Positions 51,017 to 63,680 of a DNA stretch of 64,000 nucleotides are shown one piece after another. A program made the translations under genes and the position numbers. The notes beneath the pieces are model-generated. The model had not been told where the DNA came from. It searched no databases and saw only the letters and a program-made list of their open reading frames with translations. Position 1 is the first letter of the stretch, and each line of letters opens with the position of its first letter. The stretch spans positions 124,001 through 188,000 of the forward strand of contig JAHCJI010000004.1 in NCBI GenBank assembly GCA_026126305.1, read 5' to 3'. Origin of the DNA: Phycisphaeraceae bacterium. Lineage in GTDB: Bacteria; Planctomycetota; Phycisphaerae; Phycisphaerales; UBA1924.

Positions 51017-52051
51017 TCACTGGTCCGCGAGCCCGAGCGCCGGCATCGCCTGCCATGCAACCCCCCCGGGCATCCGGTCCTCGCGGCCGTGCAGCCAGGC
51101 GACCAGCCACTCGAAGGCGTCGACCAGCCGGGGGCCGGGGCGGTTGAAGTATTGGTTGCCATCGACCAGCGCGACCCGGCCGCTTTGCACCGCGGGCAGC
51201 GAGCGGAACCAATCGTTGCCGGCGATCTCGGCGGTGGCCCGGCGGGTCTGATGTAAGTCCAGGCCGCAGGGAGCAATGACCAGGTATTCCGGCCCCGTGG
51301 CGGCGAAGATGTCGGGGGGGACTGAGATGGACTTGCCCGCGGTGCGTTCGCTGTGCATGGCCCCCATCGCCGAGCCCGCGCCGGGCTTTCTGGAAGTCTC
51401 GTTGAGCGGGTGGCGGCCGCCGGCCCGCTCGATGAGCTGCACGTTCCAGTGGCCGGCGATGAACAAGGGGTCGGTCCATTCCAGGAAGCCGACGATTGGG
51501 GCGTACGCGAAGCTCGGCACGAGGTCGGCCGCGGCGTAGAAACGCTCGCGCAGGCGAGCGACGGCGTGCGTGGCGGCGCCTTGCTTGCCGATGGCCCGGC
51601 CCACACGCAGGCAGTCGTCGTAGACCTGCTCGAGGGTGTGCGGGTCGAGGCTGAGGACCTTCGGCTCGGTGCCGGTCTTGTGGCCGATGCGGCGGGCGGC
51701 GGCCTGGACCTCGGGCAGGGCGATCGAACAGACTTCGCAGAGGTTTTGCGTGAGGATCATGTCGGGCCCGAGGGCCTCGAGCATCCCCGTGTCCAGCGTG
51801 TACAGGGAGGGGCAACTGCCGTCCCCTTGCCCGCTCGAAAGGGCTTGACGCACCTGCCGATCGACCTCGGCGCTGGCTCCCGGACCACCGGCAAAGGTGG
51901 TGCGGGCGGCGGTGAGCACGGGCAGGCGTTCCAGGCCAAGCGCCGGGTCGCTGGGGAAGTCGCACTCGTGGCTCCTGCCAACGAGCAGGCCGGCCCCGCC
52001 GACCAGGCAGAGGATCTCGGTGGCCGAGGGCAGGAGGCTGACGATTCGCAC
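51017..52051 (-). CDS. BtuF-like helical-backbone metal/cobalamin binding protein
   Basis: A 344-residue protein similar to periplasmic binding proteins for cobalamin or iron complexes. It opens VRIVSLLPSATEILCLVGGAGLLVGRSHECDFP, then ALGPDMILTQNLCEVCSIALPEV, YAPIVGFLEWTDPLFIAGHWNVQLIERAGG and FAATGPEYLVIAPCGLDLHQT. No signal peptide is visible at the GTG start at 52051, so it may be cytoplasmic, unlike typical BtuF. Such cytosolic homologues are widespread and poorly characterised. The start is chosen at the GTG because upstream sequence to 52660 has no homology. Confidence 0.78.
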   Translation of the reverse strand: MRIVSLLPSATEILCLVGGAGLLVGRSHECDFPSDPALGLERLPVLTAARTTFAGGPGASAEVDRQVRQALSSGQGDGSCPSLYTLDTGMLEALGPDMILTQNLCEVCSIALPEVQAAARRIGHKTGTEPKVLSLDPHTLEQVYDDCLRVGRAIGKQGAATHAVARLRERFYAAADLVPSFAYAPIVGFLEWTDPLFIAGHWNVQLIERAGGRHPLNETSRKPGAGSAMGAMHSERTAGKSISVPPDIFAATGPEYLVIAPCGLDLHQTRRATAEIAGNDWFRSLPAVQSGRVALVDGNQYFNRPGPRLVDAFEWLVAWLHGREDRMPGGVAWQAMPALGLADQ

Positions 52052-52274
52052 GGGTGGGCCTCCAGGTACGCTTGGGTGGACCCCAGAGCCCCCAGAGGCC
52101 GATGAGCGCCCAGGGGTTGGCCGATGGCTGGCAAGCGGGAAGCCCCGCATGGATCGGAAGAAAGGCCCTTGGGCGCGGCTCTCGCTGGCTTCGGGGCCCT
52201 GAGACTCATAAAACCCTAGCCCCGCGGCGGCGTTTTTTTCCCGCCGGGGGCCAAGACCGGCAGGAGAGCGACCG

Positions 52275-54776
52275 ATGGCATGGCATTTCGACGGATCCCA
52301 GTGCGGCCGCCCGGCCGCCCTGCTGGCCCTGGTGGCGGGCCTGGCCCTGGGCCCGGTGGCCAACTGGGCCCGGGCCCAGAACAACCAGCCGTCGACGGGC
52401 GGCCCGGGCGGGCAGATCCTCGAAGAGCCGGACTTTGCCCTGCCCCCGCGCCCGGCCCAGCCCGCCGCGGCCGCCCCGGCCCAGCCCGAGCGGGAGATCA
52501 TCTTCGGCCCCTTCGCCGAGCCCGTGCAGCTTCGGACGCTGCTGGAGCTGGCCGTGCGGCAGCTTCGGGTGCAGATCGCCGCGGACGTGAACATGACCGG
52601 CAGCGTGATGGTGACCCAGGAGCTTCGCGTTCCCGAGTCGCGCTTCCTGGCGCTGATCAACTCGTTCCTGGAGCAGAACGGCTTCTCGCTGGTGCCCGGG
52701 GCGTACGAGGGCTTTTACCAGGTGGTGCCCACGGGCAACGTGCCGACGATGCCCGACGGCCAATTGCCCACGACGCTGGTGATCCGCACGCCCAACAGCA
52801 AGCCCAGCGTGCTCCAGGCGGCCATCCTCAACCAGATCACCGGCGGGGGGCGCATCGCGGCGCTGGACGAGCTGGGCGTGCTGATCGTGACCAACTCGCC
52901 CGGCAAGGCGCTGGAGGTCAAGCGGCTGGTGGAGCGCATCCTGGCCGAGCGAGACCAGCAGCAGCTGATCACCTTCGACCTGCTGCACCTTTCGGCGGTG
53001 GCGGCGCGCGAGCAGGTGCTGCGCTTCGCCGGGGTGCTCGAGGAGCAGGCCCAGCCGGGCCTGCCCGACCCGCGACAGCGCGGGCAGCAGGCCGACGCGG
53101 GGGCGTCGTTGATCGCCGGGGCCCTGAGCAACCTGGGCCAGCGGCTGATGGTGGCACCCTCGGGCAACCGGCTGGTCTTCCGCGGCACCGAGGACGAGGC
53201 CGGACGCGTGTCGGAACTGGTGCGGCTGGTGGACGTGGTGGACAACCTGACCCCGCGCCGGTACACGACCGGCTCGTCCACGCCCAACATCGCCGCCCTG
53301 GCCGAGAACCGCGGGCTGGGCTCGATCGTGCAGTTCTCCTCGCTGCAACAGCAGCAGGGCCTGCCGCAGGGCTTCGGCCAGGGCGTGCCCCAGATGCCCG
53401 GGCAGGCCTCGCCCAGGTCGTCCACCGGCGGCTCGGCCATCGTCGTGGACGAGGTGCGCCAGAGCATCGTCTTCTATGGCACGCCCCAGCAGCACGAGCG
53501 ATTCGCGGAGCTGGTGGGCGAGTACGACCCCGGGGACGAGCAGGTGGTCATCCGCAACTACCGGCTGGACTGGGCCAACGCCGAGGCGATCTCGGACCTG
53601 CTGCGCGAGCTGGTCGAGGGCCAGACCGCCTCGGCCAGCAGCCAGCTGCTCACCGGCGGGGGGCAACTGGGCCGCGGCTCGGCCCAGGCGCGGCCGGTGG
53701 CCCTGGCCGCCGAGGGCGTCGACGGCGTGGGCGACATCCAGAGCGCCAACGCGTTCGTGACCTTCGACGCGGCCACCAACCAGGTCATCGTGCGGGCCCC
53801 GGCCAACATGCAGCCGCAGTTCCGCAAGATCATCGAATCGCTGGACCGTCGCCGGCCGCAGGTGTTCATCGAGGCCAAGATCGTGGCCGTGACCTGGACC
53901 GACGACATGCGGCTGGCCTTCGAGAGCCAGATCATCAACGCGGGCGGTCGCGAGGGAGCCTTCCAGCAGAACTTCGGCCTGGGCAGCGCGGCCTCGGGCA
54001 ACATCACCGACCGCAACGTGGTGGGCGATGGGCTGCTGGGCGCGACGGCGGCCATCATCCGCAGCAACTACGTGCCGCTGGTCATCAACGCCCTCCAGCG
54101 CAACGTCGACGGACGCATCCTGGCCAACCCGACGTTGCTGGTGGACGACAACACACAGGCCGAGATCCGCAGCGTCGAGGGCCAGCCCACGAGTTCTACC
54201 AGCCAGGACGGCACGTCGACGCAGACTGGCTTCCAAGGGTTCCAAGAGGCCGGCCCAACATTGACCGTCACGCCGCGTATCAACCCCGGTGGGTTCGTGA
54301 CATTAAACTACGATCTTGAACTCTCCAACTTTGTTGGGCAGGGTTCCGAGGGACTGCCAGCGCCGCGACAAACGCGCAGCGTCCGTTCCGACTCGGTCAC
54401 GATCCCCAGCGATTCGACGATCATCGTCGGCGGCATCACCATCGACGACCGGGCCGACACGAAGGTCAGCGTGCCGCTCTTGGGCCGCATCCCCATCCTG
54501 GGCTACCTCTTCAGCGATTCGCAGTGGAACAAGTCCAAGACCACGCTGTACGTCTTCATCACGCCCAAGGTGCTCTACGAGCCAACGGTCCAGGACTACC
54601 AGTTGCTGACCGAAGGGGCCCGGCGTATCGCCGAGATCGACCCGGACATCCCGCCGCTGGAGACCTACATGGTCCGCGTGCTCGTGCCGGGCCGGCTGGA
54701 TTTTGGCGGCGGACGCACGGACCCGATCGAAGCGGGCAACGAATTCGGCATCGAGCTCATCGAGCCCGGTCGGTAA
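52275..54776 (+). CDS. gspD: Type II secretion / type IV pilus secretin GspD
   Basis: An 833-residue outer-membrane channel protein: signal peptide AALLALVAGLALGPVANWARAQ, periplasmic N-domains (residues about 60-440, including repeated STLLRELV/VVIRNYRLDWANAEAISDLLRELVEG N1-like modules), then the secretin core (DRRRPQVFIEAKIVAVTWTDD ... INALQRNVDGRILANPTLLVDDNTQAEIRSVEG) and SVPLLGRIPILGYLFSDSQWNKSKTTLYVFITPKVL, the secretin signature near the C-terminus. Low-complexity Gly/Gln inserts interrupt the N-domains. GGAG lies before ATG 52275. gspE follows after 18 nt, but gspF, gspG and the rest are not in the window. Confidence 0.88.
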   Translation: MAWHFDGSQCGRPAALLALVAGLALGPVANWARAQNNQPSTGGPGGQILEEPDFALPPRPAQPAAAAPAQPEREIIFGPFAEPVQLRTLLELAVRQLRVQIAADVNMTGSVMVTQELRVPESRFLALINSFLEQNGFSLVPGAYEGFYQVVPTGNVPTMPDGQLPTTLVIRTPNSKPSVLQAAILNQITGGGRIAALDELGVLIVTNSPGKALEVKRLVERILAERDQQQLITFDLLHLSAVAAREQVLRFAGVLEEQAQPGLPDPRQRGQQADAGASLIAGALSNLGQRLMVAPSGNRLVFRGTEDEAGRVSELVRLVDVVDNLTPRRYTTGSSTPNIAALAENRGLGSIVQFSSLQQQQGLPQGFGQGVPQMPGQASPRSSTGGSAIVVDEVRQSIVFYGTPQQHERFAELVGEYDPGDEQVVIRNYRLDWANAEAISDLLRELVEGQTASASSQLLTGGGQLGRGSAQARPVALAAEGVDGVGDIQSANAFVTFDAATNQVIVRAPANMQPQFRKIIESLDRRRPQVFIEAKIVAVTWTDDMRLAFESQIINAGGREGAFQQNFGLGSAASGNITDRNVVGDGLLGATAAIIRSNYVPLVINALQRNVDGRILANPTLLVDDNTQAEIRSVEGQPTSSTSQDGTSTQTGFQGFQEAGPTLTVTPRINPGGFVTLNYDLELSNFVGQGSEGLPAPRQTRSVRSDSVTIPSDSTIIVGGITIDDRADTKVSVPLLGRIPILGYLFSDSQWNKSKTTLYVFITPKVLYEPTVQDYQLLTEGARRIAEIDPDIPPLETYMVRVLVPGRLDFGGGRTDPIEAGNEFGIELIEPGR

Positions 54777-54794
54777 GGATCTGTGGAGGAACCG

Positions 54795-56459
54795 ATGAGC
54801 AAGATGACGCTGCGAGGCAAGAAGCTGGCCGGCCCACCGGAAGAGCCTCGCGCCTCGGGAGACCAGTTGCCGGGCGTGGCACGGGCCCTGCGCGTGCCGC
54901 GATTGACCGCCGACGCCCTGCGGGCCTTCCGCGAGATGCCCGGCTCGGACGCCGAGCCCTGGGACATGCTCATCAGCGCGATGGCCACCGACGAGCAGAG
55001 CTCTCTGAAGCTGCTGGCCGAGCGCACGGGCCTGCCCTTCGTCGCCGAGCCGCGCCTGAGCGAGAGCGCCCTGCGCTTTTACGAGATGGTGCCGCCCAAC
55101 GTGGCCCGCGAGCGGCACGTGGGCGGTGTCGAGAGCGACGGGCGGACCATGACGGTGGCCACGGCCCAGCCCATGCAGCCGGCCTTCTTCGCCCAGCTCG
55201 AAGACCACCTGAACATGCCCATCCGCCTGGTGCTCACGCCGCGCGGCATGGTGCAGAGCCTGGTCAACCGCGGCTACGAGCAGCGCCAGGACCTGGTCAC
55301 CGAGATCATCGAAGAGATGCCCTTGGACGAGCGGGCCATCGCCAGCGCGGCGGGCTCCATCGGGGCGGGCAACGACCTGCTGGCCTTGGCCCGCCAGGGG
55401 CCGGTCATCCGCCTGGTGAACATGATCCTCTTCGAAGCCCTGCGCCGCCGGGCCAGCGACGTGCACGTCCACCCCGAGGAAACCCGGCTGAACATCCGCC
55501 TGCGCGTGGACGGCATGCTGGTGGACGCCTTCAGCCCCCCGCTGTCGCTGGCCCCGGCCATCTCCAGCCGACTGAAGGTCATGACCGAGCTGGACATCGC
55601 CAACCGCCACAGCCCCCAGGACGGCCAGACCACCGTCCGCGTGGGCAGCCACAAGGTGGATATCCGACTCTCGGTCATCCCCACCGTCCACGGCGAGCGG
55701 CTGGTCATGCGTCTGCTCGACCAGGGCCAGAACAAGCTCAGCCTCGACGCCCTGGGCATGACCCAGGAGATGCAGGCCGAACTCAAGACCACCGTCGATC
55801 GGCCCAACGGCATGTTGCTGGTCACCGGGCCCACGGGCAGCGGCAAGACCACGACGCTGTACTCGGCCCTGGCGATGGTCGACCGCAACTCGCGCAACGT
55901 CATGACCATCGAAGACCCGGTGGAGTACCGCCTCGAGGGCATCAGCCAGATGCAGGTCAACGTCAAGCGGGGGGTTACCTTCGCCGCGGGCCTGCGGAGC
56001 CTGTTGCGTCAGGACCCCGACGTGATCCTGGTTGGCGAGATCCGCGACCACGAGACGGCGCAGCTCGCGGTGCAGGCCTCGCTGACGGGCCACCTGGTGC
56101 TGGCTACCTTGCACACCAACGACGCGCCCAGCGCCATCCCGCGATTGCTGGACATCGGCATCGAGCCCTTCCTGGTCACCAGCAGCCTGCTGGGGGTTAT
56201 GGCCCAGCGGCTGGTCCGCAAGCTCGCCACGCCCGAGGAACTGGCCGAGACGGGCGAGCGCTACCGAGGCCGCATGGGCGTGTACGAACTCATGCGCATG
56301 AACGACGATTTGCGCACGCTGACCGCCCAGCGTGCCGACGGCGTGATCCTGATGGAAGCGGCCAAGCGGGCGGGCTTCAAGCCCATGATCGAGGACGCGA
56401 AGAAGAAGGCCGCCCGCGGCCTGACCGACGAGGCCGAGATCCGCCGCGTTTTAGCGTGA
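54795..56459 (+). CDS. gspE: Type II secretion ATPase GspE, lacking the tetra-cysteine domain
   Basis: A 554-residue hexameric ATPase. Motifs: RASDVHVHPEETRLNIRLRVDGML, Walker A GPTGSGKTTTLYSAL, Asp box MTIEDPVEYRLEGISQMQVN, Walker B GEIRDHETAQLAVQASLTGHLVLATLHTNDAPSAIPRLLDIGIEPFL. In GspE and PilB a CxxC...CxxC zinc domain follows QRLVRRLC; here QRLVRKLATPEELAETGERYRGRMGVYEL goes straight on with no cysteine, so the metal domain is lost. ATG 54795 with GAGGA upstream is preferred over GTG 54783. Partner of gspD, 18 nt away. Confidence 0.87.
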   Translation: MSKMTLRGKKLAGPPEEPRASGDQLPGVARALRVPRLTADALRAFREMPGSDAEPWDMLISAMATDEQSSLKLLAERTGLPFVAEPRLSESALRFYEMVPPNVARERHVGGVESDGRTMTVATAQPMQPAFFAQLEDHLNMPIRLVLTPRGMVQSLVNRGYEQRQDLVTEIIEEMPLDERAIASAAGSIGAGNDLLALARQGPVIRLVNMILFEALRRRASDVHVHPEETRLNIRLRVDGMLVDAFSPPLSLAPAISSRLKVMTELDIANRHSPQDGQTTVRVGSHKVDIRLSVIPTVHGERLVMRLLDQGQNKLSLDALGMTQEMQAELKTTVDRPNGMLLVTGPTGSGKTTTLYSALAMVDRNSRNVMTIEDPVEYRLEGISQMQVNVKRGVTFAAGLRSLLRQDPDVILVGEIRDHETAQLAVQASLTGHLVLATLHTNDAPSAIPRLLDIGIEPFLVTSSLLGVMAQRLVRKLATPEELAETGERYRGRMGVYELMRMNDDLRTLTAQRADGVILMEAAKRAGFKPMIEDAKKKAARGLTDEAEIRRVLA

Positions 56460-56752
56460 AACGCGCCCGTGCTGTTTCGGTACCGTGACCCGCTCGACAC
56501 GGCAGATCGTCCAGCGTTTTCTGCCTGGTTGTCGCTTCGCGGCGTGATGAACTTCCGCGTCGGCTCGATTGCATCGTGAAGCGATGCTCTTGCTCGGACT
56601 GCTTTCGGCCTTCGTGGGCTTTGGTAGTGCGGCCCTTGGAGTATGAACGACCCAAGCGTTTGCTTACCGACGGGCACCTGTAGGATGCACGGATTCCATG
56701 CGAGGACTTTGGCCTGCCTTGTGTCGCTGGACGCTACGCGATCGATGCGAAT
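56460..56752. other. Convergent spacer between gspE and pdxH
   Basis: 293 nt without a supported gene. A small hairpin (GCATCG, 5-nt loop, CGATGC at 56571-56587) lacks a T-run, so terminator function is doubtful. No tRNA was seen. Confidence 0.55.
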
Positions 56753-57424
56753 TCATGCGCCGAGCCTTCTGGCCGTCCAACTCGTGTCCTGCCTCAACCA
56801 TTCGGCTCGATCGTGCAGGCGGCCGTTGCCAGCCGACCAGAGTTCGACGCGTTGGGCCATAATGCGGTACCCGCCCCAGTCTACTGGTCTGTCCGGGCCC
56901 ATGCCCAAGGCCTTGGAGGCGGCGATGCGCATCGCCTCGGCGATGATCGCCTGTCGCGAACCGATGGCTCGGCTCTGGGGGCTGACCGACGCGCCGATGC
57001 GCGAGAGCAGGGGCCGCGTGCGGAAGTATGCGTCGCTCTCCTCGGGCGCCGTGCGCTGGACGGGGCCCTCGATCCTGGCCTGTCGTTTGGCGTGTGGCCA
57101 ATGGAACACGGCGGCGGCGCGCGGGTTGGCTTCGAGTTCCCGCCCCTTGCGGCTGGCGTAACTCGTGTAAAAGACGATGGCCGGCGTCGTGGGCTCGATG
57201 GCCTTGCAGAGCACCATGCGCGCCGATGGGAATCCATCGGGCGTGGCGGTGGCGAGCGTCATGGCGTTGAAGTCGTCGTAGCGTTCACTCTGGCGCGCGT
57301 CCTCGAACCATTCGAGCAGCAGCGGCATGGGGTCTTTGGGGAGGGGTTCGGGCAGGTCGTGGCACGCGAGCACGCAGGTCAGGGCTTCGATCAGTGCTCC
57401 GTGCTCCTTGGCGGGTGGTGTCAT
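56753..57424 (-). CDS. pdxH: Pyridoxamine 5'-phosphate oxidase
   Basis: FMN-dependent oxidase that makes pyridoxal phosphate from PNP or PMP, 223 residues. It shows AMTLATATPDGFPSARMVLCKAIEP, FYTSYASRKGRELEANPRAAAVFHW, RARIEGPVQRTAPEESDAYFRTRPLLSRIGASVSPQSRAI and the C-terminal VDWGGYRIMAQRVELWSAGNGRLHDRAEWLRQ, all typical of PdxH. ATG 57424 overlaps the panE stop (ATGA). As the last gene of the chain, it may supply PLP for the tyrosine phenol-lyase encoded upstream. Confidence 0.9.
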   Translation of the reverse strand: MTPPAKEHGALIEALTCVLACHDLPEPLPKDPMPLLLEWFEDARQSERYDDFNAMTLATATPDGFPSARMVLCKAIEPTTPAIVFYTSYASRKGRELEANPRAAAVFHWPHAKRQARIEGPVQRTAPEESDAYFRTRPLLSRIGASVSPQSRAIGSRQAIIAEAMRIAASKALGMGPDRPVDWGGYRIMAQRVELWSAGNGRLHDRAEWLRQDTSWTARRLGA

Positions 57425-58421
57425 GAGGGCACTCCGTCGAACATTGTCGGCCTGTGAAAGATGCGCCAGTCGAACGAATCGATGAGGGCGGCCACGATCT
57501 CGTGCGATGGCACGGGCACGCCGTTGCGGTGCGCGTGCTCGATGATTTGCCGGTTGAGTTGGCCAACCTCGCTGGGGCGTCCGCCGCGGATGTCGCCCAC
57601 CATGCTGGGCGTGTGCGGGCGGGCCTTGTCGAGGGTGGCCCACATGCGGCCGGTGATATCGGGCCCCAGGTCGATGCCCTCGGCGTGCGCGACGCGGAGG
57701 CCCTCGTCGATGAGCCGCGACACGATCGCGCGGGCGGGCGAGTCGAGCACTTCGCCCACTGAGCTGTCCGTCAGAGCCGCGACGGGGTTCATCGCGGCGT
57801 TGAGGACGCCCTTGGTCCATGCGTACGGCTCGATGTCGTCTACCGGCTCCGTCGGCAGGCCGCAATTTGTCAGCAAGGATGCCAGTTTCGCGGCGAAATC
57901 GCGGTGCGTCGCGTCGGGCCCGCCGATGAAGTGCGGCGGGCCGTTGAGCATCACGGTCGCGGCGTTGTCGTCCGTGAGCGTGGCACCATAGTTGAGCACC
58001 ATGCGCAGGACTCGGGGTTCGTGCAGGCGTTCCATCAGGTCTCGCCCGGGCTCGATGCCATTCTGGAAGCTGATGACAAAGGGGTGTTCATCATGTGGAA
58101 GGGCGTCGAGCACGGGGCCGAGCTCGCGCGCGACGGCGTCGATGGCCGTGGTCTTGGTGGCGACGAAGATCGCCGTCAGCGGCATGACGCCCGCCAGCGC
58201 GGGGATCGAAGGCACGACGGCTGGATGGGCCGTCGCCAGCATCAATCCGTGGACGGCGACGCCGTCTCGTGCGATGCGTTTTGCCTTCGCCGGATCACGC
58301 ACCACGTTGGCAACCTTGGCATCGCGGCCGAGCAATGCGGCCAGGCTCAGTCCCATCGCGCCGGCGCCGATGATGGCGAACCGCGGTTGGTCTTGGCTGG
58401 TGAGTTTGTTCGCGGTCTGGC

Positions 58422-58425
<4 letters not shown>
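57421..58425 (-). CDS. panE: 2-dehydropantoate 2-reductase (ketopantoate reductase)
   Basis: NADPH-dependent reductase of pantothenate biosynthesis, 334 residues. Rossmann motif FAIIGAGAMGLSLAALLGRD, then IFVATKTTAIDAVARELGP, FVISFQNGIEPGRDLMERL, RMVLNYGATL and the catalytic Lys block AWTKGVLNAAMNPVAALTDSSVGEVL. The homologous family includes other 2-hydroxyacid dehydrogenases, but these motifs fit PanE. Start is GTG at 58425, overlapping the nadA stop (GTGA); a preceding G-rich segment can serve as ribosome site. Translation is coupled on both sides. Confidence 0.83.
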
Positions 58426-62058
<3,633 letters not shown>

Positions 62059-62060
62059 GG

Positions 62061-62370
62061 TCAGGCGCCTCCCTGCGTATCGCGGCTGGCACCGGCACGC
62101 ACGACCTTCACGGCGCACTTTTTGCAATCGGGCTGTCGGGAGAAGGGGTCGAGGGCGTCGAGCGTGACCTCGTTGATCAACTTGGTCTCGTCGAAGAATG
62201 GAACGAAGACCTGTCCCCGGGGCGGCTTGCCACGCCCGTTAATCCATGCGGGCAGTTCGATGCTTCCCCGGCGAGACTCGATGCGGACCATGTCGCCCCG
62301 GTGGACTCCCAGTTCTCGCGCGTCATCGGGGTGGAGTTCGGCGTAGGCGCGTGGGACGGCGCGGTGCAGC
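62061..62370 (-). pseudogene. C-terminal fragment of NapA-like molybdopterin oxidoreductase
   Basis: About 100 residues of a molybdopterin-dinucleotide-binding domain: LHRAVPRAYAELHPDDARELGVHRGDMVRIESRRGSIELPAWINGRGKPPRGQVFVPFFDETKLINEVTLDALDPFSRQPDCKKCAVKVVRAG. This is the end of a periplasmic nitrate-reductase large subunit (about 800 residues complete). Everything N-terminal is missing, because the decayed IS fragment abuts at about 62370. The NapG-like gene follows immediately, as in nap operons. The fragment can no longer make an active enzyme. Confidence 0.75.
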
Positions 62371-62650
62371 AGAGCCCACGAGAGAACGGGTACCTGGAGT
62401 GCTTCAACGACATGCTGCGGGACAAGCTGCTGAACCGGGAGAGCTTCGAGAAGCCGCAGGAGGCCCGGGTGCTGATCGAGCGGTGCGGGAGCACTACAAC
62501 ACCGTCCGCCCACACTCGGCCCTGGGGTACCGAGCCCCCGCGCCTGATACGATCGCTGTAGGGCCGCCCTCCGCTCCGGGCGGCCCTGCAGGGGATTGCA
62601 CGAGCACCCGGACTCTCATACACTGTGGACTGAATGAGGTGGGAAGGTCA
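62371..62650 (+). mobile_element. Decayed IS3-family transposase fragment
   Basis: Only the end of an OrfB (rve integrase) gene remains: SPRENGYLECFNDMLRDKLLNRESFEKPQEARVLIER, followed in another frame by REHYNTVRPHSALGYRAPAPDTIAV. One G is missing near 62484-62490, so the frame is broken. The right end carries TGAATGAGGTGGGAAGGTCA (ending at 62650), a plausible terminal repeat with the CA end typical of IS3 elements. The left end and most of the element are absent. Confidence 0.78.
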
Positions 62651-62654
62651 CTGA

Positions 62655-62903
62655 GTGGCCGTGTGGATCGAGAAGGGCATGGGGCTGATCATCCCCGGAT
62701 TCATCCCAAGCACCTTGCACCAGATCGTCGAATACACGCCTAGCCTCGTGGAGTGGCAGGTCAGCGCGGGTATCTGGGCCTTCGGCCTGGTGATCTACAC
62801 GGTTGTCCTGAAGATCGCAATACCAATCATGCGTGGCGACGAGCGGCAAGCCGCCTCGCTCGGCAAGGCGCCGGTGAAGCGGGCCCCAGAAGCCGCGGAC
62901 TGA
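62655..62903 (+). pseudogene. C-terminal fragment of NrfD/PsrC-like membrane subunit
   Basis: An 82-residue remnant (GTG at 62655, directly after the IS end and a TGA): WIEKGMGLIIPGFIPSTLHQIVEYTPSLVEWQVSAGIWAFGLVIYTVVLKIAIPIMRGD. This is the last helix and tail of NrfD-type quinol-interacting subunits of molybdoenzyme complexes. The N-terminal ~350 residues are missing. It lies on the opposite strand from the napA remnant, so the IS junction looks like a rearrangement scar rather than a simple insertion. Confidence 0.7.
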
Positions 62904-63189
62904 ATGGAACAAGGCCGCATCGCTTCGAGTCGTTCAAGCCAGCGAAAACACATGTCGCCTTGGTGACCGATCAGGCAACGGAAACTTGCTTTCAGCGTTT
63001 GCGGTTGTTTTCTTCCAGGCGGTGCTCGGACAGCATGCCAAGCATCTCGGCACATGGTTCGTCTTAGATCACGGGCAACGGCATGGGACAAATGCGCAGC
63101 AGCACATGGAGTGTCTCAAGGGCACCGATGCCACTGGGAGCACCCCGATGCGCACAAACGCACACCATCAGGCAATGCTGAACTCAGAG
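62904..63189. other. Spacer before ssrA
   Basis: 286 nt without a supported gene. It contains weakly palindromic stretches but no terminator with a T-run on the ssrA strand. Confidence 0.5.
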
Positions 63190-63537
63190 TGGAGCCGGGG
63201 GGAATCGAACCCCCGTGTCGGAACGGCAGCCATGGCACCTCTACGCGTGTAGTCGGCGGTTTGATCTCGGCCTGTGCGCGGGCGCCGACGCCCTCACCTT
63301 CGGCCCAGCCACCGGTGAACCTCCTCGCCAGCACGCCCGGAAGCGCCGCGCGCTGACCAGCCCGATGTCGTCGTCCCCTTTCCTCATCGGGCGTCGGGAA
63401 GGGGACGGACTGCATTAAGCAGCCATTGCGTACTGCGGTTCGGCAGTTGTTGGTTTTGTGTGCCGGTTACGAGCAGAGCACACCTCTCGACGCGCCACAC
63501 CATGCCTCACACGTCCGATCGAATCCATATCGGCCCC
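63190..63537 (-). ncRNA. ssrA: Transfer-messenger RNA
   Basis: About 348 nt. The 5' end GGGGCCG (63537-63531) pairs with CGGCTCC near the 3' end, forming the acceptor stem; the T-arm CGGGGGTTCGATTCCCCC is at 63196-63215. CCA is not encoded. Inside, a reading frame ends ...TKPTTAEPQYAMAA followed by TAA (63417-63415); a tag ending AMAA fits the ALAA-type degradation tags. The resume codon is uncertain (it is not an obvious GCA). The RNA rescues ribosomes on broken mRNA together with SmpB, which is not in the window. Confidence 0.92.
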
Positions 63538-63576
63538 GGGTTGTCAATACCGGAAGTTTGGTTCCCGGCCAGTTCC

Positions 63577-63593
63577 TCGAACCTTCCGTTCGA
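63577..63593. promoter_or_regulatory. Inverted repeat between ssrA and ispD
   Basis: TCGAAC, 5-nt spacer CTTCC, GTTCGA: a perfect six-base-pair palindrome between two divergent genes. It resembles the Gram-positive SOS box (CGAAC-N4-GTTCG) but has one extra spacer base. It may be an operator; no regulator is known. Confidence 0.35.
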
Positions 63594-63680
63594 GAGGGTT
63601 ATTCTAGCAAGGCCATGCGCAACTTGCCCAACTCGGCCCACGACCACGCTTATCGGGAATGCACGCGATACACTGCCGCG

